Part shown: in pieces, positions 8,241 to 16,509 of the stretch
Layout: the number at the start of each line of letters is the position of its first letter
Position numbering within the stretch: the first letter of the stretch is position 1
Assembly (NCBI GenBank): GCA_034434835.1
Contig: DAOTXX010000192.1
Coordinates: 1-64,000 of the forward strand
Reading direction: 5' to 3'
DNA from: JBGLNJ01 sp034434835
GTDB lineage: Bacteria > Chloroflexota > Anaerolineae > Fen-1058
DNA: 64,000 nucleotides
The notes under the pieces: model-generated
The model's input: only the letters and a program-made list of their open reading frames with translations
Told to the model about the DNA's origin: nothing
Databases searched by the model: none
Program-made: the position numbers and the translations under genes

Positions 8241-9509
8241 TCACGGCCGAGACGCTGACGCCATCGGCTGGCCGGCCTTGGTCATCGCGAACAGACCAAA
8301 GCCGATCAGGCGCAGCGCCGCGCTCACCAGCAGCCCACCGCCGATGCCGATGTGATCGGCCAAAAAAGTTCCTACCAGCGGCGAAGCGACCGTCGAGACG
8401 TATTGCAAGCTCTGCGCCAACGAGACAAACGTCGCGCTGTACTGCGGCGGCACGGTCTTCATCAGCTCGTCAAAGAACACCAGGTCCAGCCCGGCTTGAA
8501 AGATGCCCGCCAATGCCGCATAAACCACGATCAGCTCGACGCGATGTGTGAGCGCGGTCAACGTCGGATAAAGCGCGAGGCCCAGCGTCGTGCACAACAA
8601 GACAAAACGCGCGCCGCGTCGCCGCCATTGCTGCGACCAGAACGGATAACCCAGCAGCACAATCGCCGTCTGCGCGGTGTTGATCGCGCCAATCCACGCA
8701 TCCGAAGCGTTGACCTCGCGCACAAAGTAGAGCGGAAAGAGCGGCGCGGCCAGCGCGGCAGCCGAAAGATAGACGAATCGCTTGGCGACGAAAGAGACAA
8801 AAGCCTTTTCGCCCCAGATTAAATTGATGTAACCTTTGAATCGCTGCTCAAGCGAAAGCCCCGGCCGACGAGGTGGAGGCTCTGCGTCCGGCAACTCGAT
8901 GCGACTGGAAAACGTGTAACTGAGCAGGCCGCCCAGCGAAAGCCCCATAAAGACGATCTGATAGTTGAGCGGAAAGTGGATACGGTCCAGCACCTGGCCG
9001 ACCAGCGCGACCGTGATCGAAGTGGTCAAGCCCAAGATCGTCCAGCGGCGGCTCATCAAGTCGTAGCGCCCCCTGGGCCCGGCGACGGCGTTCATCACGA
9101 CCGAGAATGCGACGTTGACGAACGTCTGCGGCAGCGTGGCCGCTGCCCAGATGAGCAAAACAGCCTGCACCGCATACTCCCTCGGCACGATAAAGGGCAC
9201 CAGGCCTGTGAGGGCGTAGGACATGACCACCAGGAAGCGCATGCCGCTGTACCAGGGCACGACCTGGCGGCGGCTTTGCAAAAACCGCCCGACCGCGAGG
9301 GCGAACAGCAAGCCGGTGAAAGCCGGCATCGCTGTCAGCAGGCCGACCTCAAAGTTGGTGGCGCCCAGGCGCGTGAGAAAGACAGGCAGGAACGGGGCGG
9401 CCGCGCTCGCCAGCCCGATGCCGATGCCGTCAATCTGGACTTTGATAAAGTTGCTGCGTTGTGTTGGCGTCGCCTCTGGCGGCGCGGCGGACCAGTGAAA
9501 AGAACGCAT
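8241..9509 (-). CDS. MFS family transporter
   Basis: About 422 residues with roughly 12 predicted transmembrane helices, for example GLASAAAPFLPVFLTRLGA near residue 29 and LLTAMPAFTGLLFALAVGRF. The helix 2-3 loop (GRFLQSRRQ) and the central cytoplasmic loop (about residues 205-225) fit the major facilitator superfamily. The substrate cannot be read from the sequence. I chose the start MRSFHWSA at 9509. The nine residues before it in the longer reading come from an AT-rich CAATTG-word repeat and are unlikely to be coding. Confidence 0.75.
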   Translation of the reverse strand: MRSFHWSAAPPEATPTQRSNFIKVQIDGIGIGLASAAAPFLPVFLTRLGATNFEVGLLTAMPAFTGLLFALAVGRFLQSRRQVVPWYSGMRFLVVMSYALTGLVPFIVPREYAVQAVLLIWAAATLPQTFVNVAFSVVMNAVAGPRGRYDLMSRRWTILGLTTSITVALVGQVLDRIHFPLNYQIVFMGLSLGGLLSYTFSSRIELPDAEPPPRRPGLSLEQRFKGYINLIWGEKAFVSFVAKRFVYLSAAALAAPLFPLYFVREVNASDAWIGAINTAQTAIVLLGYPFWSQQWRRRGARFVLLCTTLGLALYPTLTALTHRVELIVVYAALAGIFQAGLDLVFFDELMKTVPPQYSATFVSLAQSLQYVSTVASPLVGTFLADHIGIGGGLLVSAALRLIGFGLFAMTKAGQPMASASRP

Positions 9510-9510
9510 G

Positions 9511-9570
9511 ACCAATTGACAGTTCATAATTATCAATTGTCAATTGACAATTGGTAATTGAGAATTGACA
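9511..9570. repeat. AT-rich CAATTG/TCAATTGAC word repeat
   Basis: Short overlapping words (CAATTGACAGTT, TCAATTGTCAATTGACAATT, GGTAATTGAGAATTGAC) form a self-complementary tract between the divergent MFS and arfB genes. It is much more AT-rich than its surroundings and contains TTGACA at 9544-9549, which could act as a -35 box. Confidence 0.6.
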
Positions 9571-9653
9571 TTATATCACCATGTGCCGCGCAAGGGGAGT
9601 GGCACACTCGCGCGATGTTGGAGTTTATGCTAAACTCGTTTGCGAGGCCAAAG

Positions 9654-10088
9654 ATGCTTGAGGGAAACAAACTTGTCATCAACGAAACTGTGCGGATTCC
9701 GCTGGCGGAGCTGCATTACCAGTTCGTCCGTTCGAGCGGCCCCGGCGGTCAGCACGTCAACCGTTCCGCCACGCAGGTCGAGCTGACGTTCAACCTGGCG
9801 GGCTCACCCAGCCTGAGCGACGAGCAAAAAGCGCGCGCCCGCGCCGCGCTCAAGTCTTACGTGGACCAAGATGGCGTGCTCCATCTCGCCTCGCAGACTT
9901 GGCGCAGCCAGTTGCGGAACCGCGAGGAGGTGACGGCGCGCTTTGTAAAGTTGATGCGCCGCGCGCTGCGCGTCCCGAAAAAGCGGAGGCCAACTCGCCC
10001 GACCGCTGCCTCGAAAGAGAGGCGGCTTGAGGCCAAGCGCCGCCGGAGTGTTATCAAGCGCGAGCGGCGCTTTACCCCGACCGGTTGA
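9654..10088 (+). CDS. arfB: Alternative ribosome-rescue factor ArfB (RF-1 domain)
   Basis: 144 residues, the expected length for ArfB/YaeJ, a peptidyl-tRNA hydrolase that releases peptides from ribosomes stalled without a stop codon. The catalytic GGQ lies in SSGPGGQHVNRS (Gln near residue 33). The Lys/Arg-rich C-terminal tail that enters the empty mRNA channel is present (KKRRPTRPTAASKERRLEAKRRR). The start at 9654 gives the family N-terminus directly before the catalytic domain; an earlier in-frame start would add 32 residues without family support. Confidence 0.88.
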   Translation: MLEGNKLVINETVRIPLAELHYQFVRSSGPGGQHVNRSATQVELTFNLAGSPSLSDEQKARARAALKSYVDQDGVLHLASQTWRSQLRNREEVTARFVKLMRRALRVPKKRRPTRPTAASKERRLEAKRRRSVIKRERRFTPTG

Positions 10089-10152
10089 CACCGAGTCTCA
10101 ACGGGCTTGACGGCGCTACGATTCCGACTTATCATAGCCGGTGGAGGGGTCT

Positions 10153-10527
10153 ATGAGCGAAACCTACACAGTGACGCTCTTACCACAAACCTACGCACGG
10201 ATGGAGCGGTTGGCGCAGGTGCGGCGACAAAGCGTGGAAGAGTTGATTGACGAGATCGCCGCGCAACCTGCTCACTACATCGAGCGGCGTCCCGGGGTGC
10301 AAGGCGGCGATGCCTGCATTGTGGGAACGCGCATCCCGGTATGGGTGTTGGCTGCCATGCACAAGCGAGGCGATACTGTCGAGGATATCTTGGAGGCTTA
10401 TCCCCATCTAACAGCGGCGCAGGTATATGCCGCTCTCAGTTACTACTATGATCACCGCTCCGAAACTGACGCCGTGATCGCGGTTCAGAATGTTCATCAT
10501 ATACCGGCAGGTGGCGAGACGCGGTGA
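10153..10527 (+). CDS. DUF433 antitoxin-like protein
   Basis: 124 residues. The C-terminal half is a DUF433 domain: PGVQGGDACIVGTRIPVWVLAAM, then GDTVEDILEAYPHLTAAQVYAALSYYY. The family is a winged-helix antitoxin commonly paired with DUF5615 PIN-like toxins. The N-terminal 45 residues (VTLLPQTYARMERLAQVRRQS) look like an extra ribbon-helix-helix-type segment. GGAGGGG lies 7-8 bases before the ATG at 10153. It overlaps the next gene by 4 bp, which supports a toxin-antitoxin operon. Confidence 0.78.
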   Translation: MSETYTVTLLPQTYARMERLAQVRRQSVEELIDEIAAQPAHYIERRPGVQGGDACIVGTRIPVWVLAAMHKRGDTVEDILEAYPHLTAAQVYAALSYYYDHRSETDAVIAVQNVHHIPAGGETR

Positions 10528-10898
10528 GTGAGAAGCGGGTATTTGCCGCGCTCTATGTAGACGCCGATCTCACCTGGCGACTTGTTCTGGCGCTACGTCA
10601 GCGTGGCTATGAGTGCCAGAGCGCGTTTGAGGACGGACGGGGTGACGCGGATGACGAGACGATTCTGACGCGCGCTTCAGAACTCGGCATGGTGTTACTG
10701 ACGAACAATGATCGCGACTTTTCCACAATGGCCCGCCGCTGGATTGAAGCAGGGCGTGATCATGCGGGCATTCTGATCACGGAACAGTTTCGCAATCGGG
10801 AGTTGGGCGAATTCCTGCGACGGCTGATGCGTTTTTTAGACAGCGTGACGGCTGACGAGATGCGTAACACGGTACGTTATCTGTCCGACTTTCGCTAA
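10524..10898 (+). CDS. DUF5615 PIN-like toxin candidate
   Basis: 124 residues. The N-terminal FAALYVDADLTWRLVLALRQRG and LLTNNDRDFSTMARRW around residue 63 match the DUF5615 PIN-like fold, including conserved aspartates expected to bind metal in an RNase. Its GTG start overlaps the DUF433 stop by 4 bp. Family knowledge suggests the toxin half of a VapBC-like pair; activity is inferred, not shown. Confidence 0.78.
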   Translation: MSEKRVFAALYVDADLTWRLVLALRQRGYECQSAFEDGRGDADDETILTRASELGMVLLTNNDRDFSTMARRWIEAGRDHAGILITEQFRNRELGEFLRRLMRFLDSVTADEMRNTVRYLSDFR

Positions 10899-10932
10899 AG
10901 TGGGCCAGAGACCAGGAAGTATACAGCGAAGC

Positions 10933-11024
10933 CATTGGCGTAAACTTTAGCCCCGGAGTGCGGCCTTCAGGCCGCGTTTTATGCAGGCTGAAGCCTGCAC
11001 TCCAACCTTAAGTTGACACGCATG
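10933..11024 (+). mobile_element. 92-bp palindromic mobile repeat, copy 1
   Basis: Begins CATTGGCGTAAAC and ends CACGCATG. Its two inner palindromes are GCGGCCTTCAGGCCGC and GCAGGCTGAAGCCTGC. The flanks ACAGCGAAGC (10923-10932) and ACGGCGAAGC (11025-11034) agree at 9 of 10 positions, as expected for a target-site duplication. The inverted copy at 26161-26250 is about 96% identical by eye. Confidence 0.8.
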
Positions 11025-11037
11025 ACGGCGAAGCCGG

Positions 11038-11535
11038 TTAAGCTTGTGGTGTAACCGGCTTGCTTGCTGCCGCGCGAATCTCGTCTGCGTGCAAGCGCTC
11101 GTGAAAGCCGATGATGCGAAACACGTCCTCCACGGTCATCTCGCCATAGCTGGGATGCTGCACCGGCAGATCGAGCGCGGTTTCGGGCAGGTCGGCCAGC
11201 AGCTTGAGCGTCGCCGCGCGATTGCTTTCCATCTCGGCCATCAAGTCACGCGGAGACTTGCCTGCGCGCCTTTCCACCTGGCGGCGATTCCAAAAATCCA
11301 GGTCGAAATCTGGGCGCGGGACAAAACGGCCCTCGGCCTGCGCCCGCGTGACAAGCCCTGTCAACGACGGCTCTGCGCCCGCGACGTGCGCCAGCACGTC
11401 GCGCGCCATCCAGCCAGTCTGGTCGTGATGCGCCACGCGCGACCAATCCTCGTCTGACACAGCCTGAACCACGCTCAACAAAAACTGCCGCGATGAAGCC
11501 AGCCATGCCTGAATACTCTGCTTGCGCTCTGACAT
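11038..11535 (-). CDS. DinB/maleylpyruvate isomerase-like four-helix protein
   Basis: About 165 residues. It has the DinB-like architecture: SIQAWLASSRQFLLSVVQAV, then a metal-region helix WMARDVLAHVAGAEPSL with His near residue 50, and a C-terminal helix IIGFHERLHADEIRAA with a second His pair. Such proteins are thiol- or metal-dependent transferases, or uncharacterised stress proteins; the substrate is unknown. The ATG at 11535 follows AAAGGAAG, so I prefer MSERKQS to the seven-residue-longer version. It runs in the same direction as the FKBP gene upstream of it. Confidence 0.7.
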   Translation of the reverse strand: MSERKQSIQAWLASSRQFLLSVVQAVSDEDWSRVAHHDQTGWMARDVLAHVAGAEPSLTGLVTRAQAEGRFVPRPDFDLDFWNRRQVERRAGKSPRDLMAEMESNRAATLKLLADLPETALDLPVQHPSYGEMTVEDVFRIIGFHERLHADEIRAAASKPVTPQA

Positions 11536-11621
11536 GCTCTTCCTTTCGAGTGTCATCCTGAGCCGGGACGCTTGCGCCCAAGAGACTCTTGGCTGCGCTC
11601 AAGATGACATGAGAGCCGATG

Positions 11622-12125
11622 TTATTTGACGCCGAGCAGTTCCACCTCGAAAATCAACGTGGCGTTCGGTGGAATGGTGTTGCCAGCTCCACGCGCGCCA
11701 TAGGCCAGTTCCGACGGGATAGTCAATCGGCGCTTGCCACCCACTCTCATCGTGGACAATCCTTCATCCCAGCCTTTGATCACCTGTCCCTGGCCCAGCA
11801 CGAACGAGAACGGCTGGTTTCGATCTTTAGAACTATCGAACTTGGTCCCATCCGTCAACCAGCCGGTATAATGCACCGTCACCGTCTGGCCCGACTGCGG
11901 CTGCGCGCCTGTGCCCACGGTCAGGTCTGTGTACTTGAGACCTGATGGCGAGGTGACCTCGCTAGCCGGTGAGGGGGTTGCGCCGGGTGGTTGAGAACGG
12001 CTTCCGTTCCAGACCCACCATCCCGCGGCAATGATCAACAGCAAGACCCCGGCGCCGATCGCCACAAACAACCAGGGCGATTTCGCGGCCTTTTTGTCCT
12101 TGCGCTTGATGCGTGCTTTGCTCAT
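11622..12125 (-). CDS. FKBP-type peptidyl-prolyl isomerase, membrane-anchored
   Basis: About 167 residues. A Lys-rich N-terminus and one transmembrane segment (about residues 18-38) precede a short Pro/Ser linker and a full FKBP domain. Hallmarks are VTVHYTGWLTDGTKFDSS, FVLGQGQVIKGWDEGL and IPSELAYGARGAGNTIPPNA, with the ligand-pocket residues intact. It should catalyse prolyl isomerisation of exported proteins at the outer face of the membrane, a role that fits a genome rich in large secreted proteins. AAGGAGGA precedes the ATG at 12125 by about 11 bases; an upstream start at 12155 overlaps that ribosome site. Confidence 0.9.
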   Translation of the reverse strand: MSKARIKRKDKKAAKSPWLFVAIGAGVLLLIIAAGWWVWNGSRSQPPGATPSPASEVTSPSGLKYTDLTVGTGAQPQSGQTVTVHYTGWLTDGTKFDSSKDRNQPFSFVLGQGQVIKGWDEGLSTMRVGGKRRLTIPSELAYGARGAGNTIPPNATLIFEVELLGVK

Positions 12126-12326
12126 CTTTGACGTGTCCTCCTTGAGCCGTGACATTCATCCCATTTTTGCGCTTCCGCCTGTCACTAGAACGACCTGGCC
12201 GAAAGGTGTAGAATCAGATAGATCGTTCTTTCTGGGCAGGAAGCCACACTCTATAGCATACCGCATCCTCCACAATTTGTCACGCCAGTCTGTTTTCTTC
12301 ATCATGTCCACGTTGAGGAGTCGAAC

Positions 12327-14477
12327 ATGGCCGAACACCGCATTCACCAGCATCCCATTTTGTCCATCGAGCCGCGCGAGAGCGTGGCATTTTACTGGCA
12401 AGGGCAGGCGTTGATGGCTCGACAGGGCGAGACCATCGCTTCAGCTCTGTTTGCCAACGGTGTGCGCATCTTTGGGCATCACCCGAAGGACGGCTCGCCG
12501 CAAGGCATCTTTTGCGCCAACGGCCAGTGCGCGCAATGCCTGGTGCTGGCCGATGGCAAGCCGGTCAAGTCGTGCATGGAGTTGATCCGGCCCGGCATGA
12601 AGGTTGAGCCGGTTGAGGGGCTGCCGGAATTGCCGCGCGTGAGCGATGCGCCGGCGACGCGCGAGATCGCCGAGGTCCGCGTGCCGGTGCTCATCATCGG
12701 CGGCGGGCCGGCGGGCCTTTCGGCGGCGATTGAGCTGGGTCAGCGCGGGATCGAGGTCTTGCTCGTGGACGACAAGCATCGGCTGGGCGGCAAGCTCGTC
12801 TTGCAGACGCATCGGTTCTTTGGCTCGATCAATGCCGTCTATGCCGGCACGCGCGGGATTGACATTGCCACCAAGCTAGAGAACCAGGTGCGCGCGCTGC
12901 CCAGCGTTCGCATCTGGACGAGCAGCACGGCGCTGGCCGTGTTCTCCGATCAAAAGGTCGGCATCTTGCGCGATGGAAACGAGTATGTGCTGGTCCAGCC
13001 GCAGGTGCTGCTGGTCGCGGCGGGCGCGCGTGAAAAGACGCTGGCGTTCGAAGGAAATACGTTGCCCGGCGTGTATGGCGCGGGCGCGTTCCAGACGCTC
13101 GTCAATCGCGATCTCGTTCGCTGCGCCGAGCGATTGTTCATTGTCGGCGGCGGCAATGTGGGCCTGATCGCAGGCTATCACGCGCTGCAAGCCGGCATCC
13201 AGGTCGTGGGGCTGGTGGAAGCGTTGCCCGAGTGCGGCGGCTACAAGGTCCACAAGGACAAGCTGGCGCGAATGGGCGTGCCGATTTACACCTCGCACAC
13301 GATCGTCAGCGCGAACGGGACAGATTCGGTCGAGTCGGTGACGATCGCGCAGGTAGACGATCGCTTTCAGCCGATCGCGGGCACAGAAAGATCGTTTGCG
13401 TGCGATACGGTGCTCATCGCTGTGGGACTGGACCCGGTCAACGAGTTTACGATCAAGGCGCGCGAGTTCGGTCTGACCGTATTGGCTGCCGGCGATGCGG
13501 ATGAAGTGGCCGAAGCCTCCGCCGCGATCTTTTCCGGCAAGATCAAGGGGCTGGAAGTCGCGCGCGCTTTGGGTCACGACGTGGGCGAAATCCCGCCGGA
13601 CTGGTATCGCACCGCCGAGATTCTCAAGTCCAAGCCCGGCCGGGTCATTGAAGAACGCGTCCCCGAAAGCGAGACCGGCGTCGTGCCGGTGTTTCACTGC
13701 TCACAAGAGATCCCGTGCGATCCTTGCACGTCGGTCTGCACACAAAAAGCCATTTACATTGACCCGAACGACATCCGCCACATTCCCCAATTCATTGGCG
13801 AGCAGATCGGCAAAAAGTGCACCGGCTGTGAAAAGTGTGTGACGATCTGCCCCGGGCTGGCGATCACGCTCGTGGACTATCGCAAAGACGCGGAACGCCC
13901 CACCGTGACCATTGCCTATGAATTTCTTCAAGAGAGCATCAAGATAGACGACGTGGTGACCGTGCTGGATGTGAATGGGACGGTCTTGGGCAACGTCAAA
14001 GTGACCGGCGTCCGCGCGATCAAAGCCAACGATCGCACCATCATCGTCAAAGTGCAAGCGCCCAAAGAGTTTGCCAGGCGCATCGCGGGCATCCGTGTTC
14101 AGGAGCAGTGGGTGACCGAGCCGATGGACCATTACGTGCAGCGCATCACCGACGACACGATCGTGTGCCGCTGCGAGCGCGTGAGCGCAGGCGAAATTCG
14201 CGCGCTGATCCGCGAAGGTTACCGCGACATGAACGAGATCAAGGCTGTCGTGCGCGCGGGGATGGGGGCGTGCGGCGGCAAGACCTGTACGGCGTTGATC
14301 CGCCGTTTGTTCCGCGATGAGGGCGTCCCCGACTCGGAAGTGACCGATCACACACTACGACCGTTGTTTGTCGAAGTGCCACTTGGGGTATTTGCCGGAG
14401 CGTCGGACGTTCAGATGGAAGACGAGCCTTCGTCCTTCGTCTCTCGTTCTTCGTCATCGGAGGTGAGCCGTGGCTAA
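12327..14477 (+). CDS. Fused Fer2/FAD/4Fe-4S/BFD oxidoreductase (sarcosine-oxidase-alpha or HcnAB-like)
   Basis: 716-residue multidomain electron-transfer subunit. Domains in order: a [2Fe-2S] domain with Cys63, Cys68, Cys71 and Cys83; a Rossmann FAD domain starting VLIIGGGPAGLSAAIELG near residue 118; a second dinucleotide site, IVGGGNVGLIAGYHA, near residue 274; two 4Fe-4S motifs (CDPCTSVCTQ near 465 and CTGCEKCVTICPG near 498); and a C-terminal BFD-like [2Fe-2S] domain (CRCERVSAGEI ... GACGGKTC). This combines the parts of HcnA/HcnB or of hydroxyproline and opine dehydrogenase alpha subunits with an extra ferredoxin. It overlaps the next flavoprotein gene by 8 bp, so the two probably form one amine or amino-acid dehydrogenase. 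The substrate is not determined. GAGGAG precedes the ATG. Confidence 0.85.
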   Translation: MAEHRIHQHPILSIEPRESVAFYWQGQALMARQGETIASALFANGVRIFGHHPKDGSPQGIFCANGQCAQCLVLADGKPVKSCMELIRPGMKVEPVEGLPELPRVSDAPATREIAEVRVPVLIIGGGPAGLSAAIELGQRGIEVLLVDDKHRLGGKLVLQTHRFFGSINAVYAGTRGIDIATKLENQVRALPSVRIWTSSTALAVFSDQKVGILRDGNEYVLVQPQVLLVAAGAREKTLAFEGNTLPGVYGAGAFQTLVNRDLVRCAERLFIVGGGNVGLIAGYHALQAGIQVVGLVEALPECGGYKVHKDKLARMGVPIYTSHTIVSANGTDSVESVTIAQVDDRFQPIAGTERSFACDTVLIAVGLDPVNEFTIKAREFGLTVLAAGDADEVAEASAAIFSGKIKGLEVARALGHDVGEIPPDWYRTAEILKSKPGRVIEERVPESETGVVPVFHCSQEIPCDPCTSVCTQKAIYIDPNDIRHIPQFIGEQIGKKCTGCEKCVTICPGLAITLVDYRKDAERPTVTIAYEFLQESIKIDDVVTVLDVNGTVLGNVKVTGVRAIKANDRTIIVKVQAPKEFARRIAGIRVQEQWVTEPMDHYVQRITDDTIVCRCERVSAGEIRALIREGYRDMNEIKAVVRAGMGACGGKTCTALIRRLFRDEGVPDSEVTDHTLRPLFVEVPLGVFAGASDVQMEDEPSSFVSRSSSSEVSRG

Positions 14478-15624
14478 TCACTATGATGCCATCATCATCG
14501 GCGCGGGGAGCGTGGGGGTGCCAGCGGCCATGTCGCTGGCCGAAGCGGGCGTCTGCACGCTCGTCCTGGATCGCCGCGCCAGCGCCGGGCAAGGCTCGAA
14601 CAAGGCGGCTATCGGCGGCATCCGCGCCACGCACAGCGACCCGGCCAAGATCCGCCTGTGCCTGCGGAGCCTCGAAATCTTTTCGACCTGGAAAGAACGG
14701 CACGGCGACGACATCGAGTGGCAAAAGGGCGGCTATTGCTTTGTCGCCTACCGTGAGCGCGAAGAAAAGATTCTCAAGGACTTGCTGGCGATCCAGAAAC
14801 CTTATGGTCTGAACATTGACTGGCTCGACCGAGATGATCTGCTCAAGTTGATCCCCGACCTGAATCCCCGCGGGCTGATCGGCGGGACGTTCTCGCCGGA
14901 CGATGGCAACGCTTCGCCGCTGTTGGCGTTGCACGCGTTCTACAAACGCGCCCGGCAACTCGGCGCCGAGTTCCATTTTCACGAGACGGTGACCGGCGTT
15001 GACGTGGCGGGCGGGCGCGTGCGTGGCGTGCGGACGGACCAGGGCAGCTACCGCGCAGAGGTCGTGATCAACGCCGCAGGCCCGTGGGCCGCGCCGCTGG
15101 CCAGGATGGTGGGCATGGATGTGCCAGTGCGGCCCGACTCGCACGAAGCCGCGATCACCGAGCCGGTTGCTCACTTTTTCGATCCGATGATCGTAGACAT
15201 CCGGCCGGTGACCGGCTCAGCGAATTACTATTTTTACCAGCACGCCACCGGGCAGGTCGTGTTCTGCATCACGCCCAGCCCCAACATCTGGGGCGAAGAT
15301 TGCCGCGAGACAAGCGAGTTCCTGCCGATGGTCGCGCGGCGCATGGTGGATTTGATGCCGCGCCTGGCGAACCTCCGCGTGCGGCGGACGTGGCGGGGCC
15401 TGTACCCGATGACGCCCGATGGTTTTCCCATCGTCGGCTGGGCGAAGGAAATCGAAGGTTATCTGCTGGCGGTGGGCATGTGCGGTCAAGGGTTGATGTT
15501 GGGGCCGGGCCTGGGCGAGCTACTGGCGCGCATGGTCAAGCACAATCTCGCCGAATCAGATAATGAGGTATTAGGTATTCTCTCGCCGTACCGGCAGTTT
15601 GCGGGACAGGAGAAACTCAAGTAG
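14470..15624 (+). CDS. DadA/SoxB-type FAD-dependent amino-acid dehydrogenase
   Basis: 384 residues with the N-terminal FAD site IIIGAGSVGVPAAMSLAEAG and the DAO-family C-terminal block GLYPMTPDGFPIVGW...GMCGQGLMLGPGLGELLA. The family oxidises secondary or D-amino acids such as sarcosine, proline or hydroxyproline. GGAGGTGA stands just before its GTG start, which lies inside the end of the preceding gene; the 8-bp overlap implies coupled translation. By analogy to HcnC or the beta subunit of heterotetrameric sarcosine oxidase, it is probably the catalytic subunit passing electrons to the upstream iron-sulfur flavoprotein. This pairing is inference. Confidence 0.85.
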   Translation: MANHYDAIIIGAGSVGVPAAMSLAEAGVCTLVLDRRASAGQGSNKAAIGGIRATHSDPAKIRLCLRSLEIFSTWKERHGDDIEWQKGGYCFVAYREREEKILKDLLAIQKPYGLNIDWLDRDDLLKLIPDLNPRGLIGGTFSPDDGNASPLLALHAFYKRARQLGAEFHFHETVTGVDVAGGRVRGVRTDQGSYRAEVVINAAGPWAAPLARMVGMDVPVRPDSHEAAITEPVAHFFDPMIVDIRPVTGSANYYFYQHATGQVVFCITPSPNIWGEDCRETSEFLPMVARRMVDLMPRLANLRVRRTWRGLYPMTPDGFPIVGWAKEIEGYLLAVGMCGQGLMLGPGLGELLARMVKHNLAESDNEVLGILSPYRQFAGQEKLK

Positions 15625-15997
15625 CCGATAGCAGATAGCGGATGGCCGATGGCTGATGGAAAGGAGACGCCTCTCGTTGGTCTTGTTTTCCACCGCTACT
15701 GAGCCAGAACCACCGCATCTGCATGCCGTACCGAGCTCACCAGATGCGTGCGCTCTTCTGCCTTGTACAGTAGAGTGCCTCGCAGCATTTTACTGTCTAT
15801 AGCTTGTCCCACCCGCGGGGACTCGGCCGCAGGCCGCGAGGTGGCGCCTGACGCAACTACTCGTTTAGGGTGACCGCAAGTGACTCGGCATGGCACACCC
15901 CCTCATCCATTGTGTATAGTGTGCCACGCATTCCCCGTTATGGAAATATCTGTTCCGAGTGCCCCAGCGGCAAAAGTCCCGGGTCAATCGCTGGCAT
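15625..15997. other. Non-coding gap with short-word repeats and GC-rich hairpins
   Basis: No convincing gene. It opens with a GATAGCGGAT/GATGGC word repeat (15628-15660). Around 15810-15842 it holds a GC-rich self-complementary stretch (CTCGGCC/GGCCGCGAG). A 66-codon minus-strand open frame at 15696-15896 shows no recognisable domain and is not called. A structured RNA is possible, but I cannot name one. Confidence 0.5.
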
Positions 15998-16025
15998 TTG
16001 CCCTTCACCCTCTACGGAGTATAAT
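15998..16025 (+). promoter_or_regulatory. Sigma70-type promoter of the TPR-sbcDC operon
   Basis: TTGCCC (15998-16003), a 16-bp spacer and a perfect TATAAT (16020-16025), 22 bp before the TPR gene start codon. Confidence 0.65.
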
Positions 16026-16047
16026 TCCTGCTGTGGGAGCAAATGCG

Positions 16048-16494
16048 ATGGAACTGCCCAGATGGCTGCGCTGGATGCTGGCACGCTTTTTCCACTTGCG
16101 CGGCGCGACGCACCGCCACTTTGGCAATACCAACAGCGATCTGGCCGAGTACGAATTCGCCGTAGCCGATTTCACCCGCGCCATCGAGTTGGACCCCGAA
16201 TACGTGACCGCGTACTATAATCGCGGCGTGCTGTATTGGCGCGAGCTGCGCAACGCTTACCGCTCCATCCGCGACCTGACGCGCGTGCTCGAGCTCAAGC
16301 CGACCTGGGCGGAGGCGCTGTTCAACCGCGCGATGGCGCACCAGATTCGCGGCGACCATGAAAAGGCCATTGCCGACTTTGAGCGGTATCTCACAGAAGG
16401 CCAAGACTCGTTCTGGCGCGAAAGCGCCGAGCGGCAAATCGCGCTCTTGCGCGAACTGGTCGCCGAGCGCAACGCGAAACGCGCCAATACCTAA
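16048..16494 (+). CDS. TPR repeat protein
   Basis: 148 residues with about three tetratricopeptide units: AVADFTRAIELDPEYVTAYY, SIRDLTRVLELKPTWAEALF and AIADFERYLTEGQDSFWRES. TPRs mediate protein-protein contacts; the partner is unknown. The ATG at 16048 follows GGGAGC and sits just downstream of a strong promoter, so the 56-residue-longer reading is rejected. sbcD starts 15 bp after its stop, so it leads a likely TPR-sbcD-sbcC operon and may associate with the nuclease. Confidence 0.75.
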   Translation: MELPRWLRWMLARFFHLRGATHRHFGNTNSDLAEYEFAVADFTRAIELDPEYVTAYYNRGVLYWRELRNAYRSIRDLTRVLELKPTWAEALFNRAMAHQIRGDHEKAIADFERYLTEGQDSFWRESAERQIALLRELVAERNAKRANT

Positions 16495-16509
16495 TACCCA
16501 AAACCTTCG

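Noticed and set aside
15696..15896. 66-codon minus-strand open frame in the gap before the TPR gene
   Set aside because: No ribosome site or recognisable domain; considered as a transposase tail or structured RNA but not supportable.
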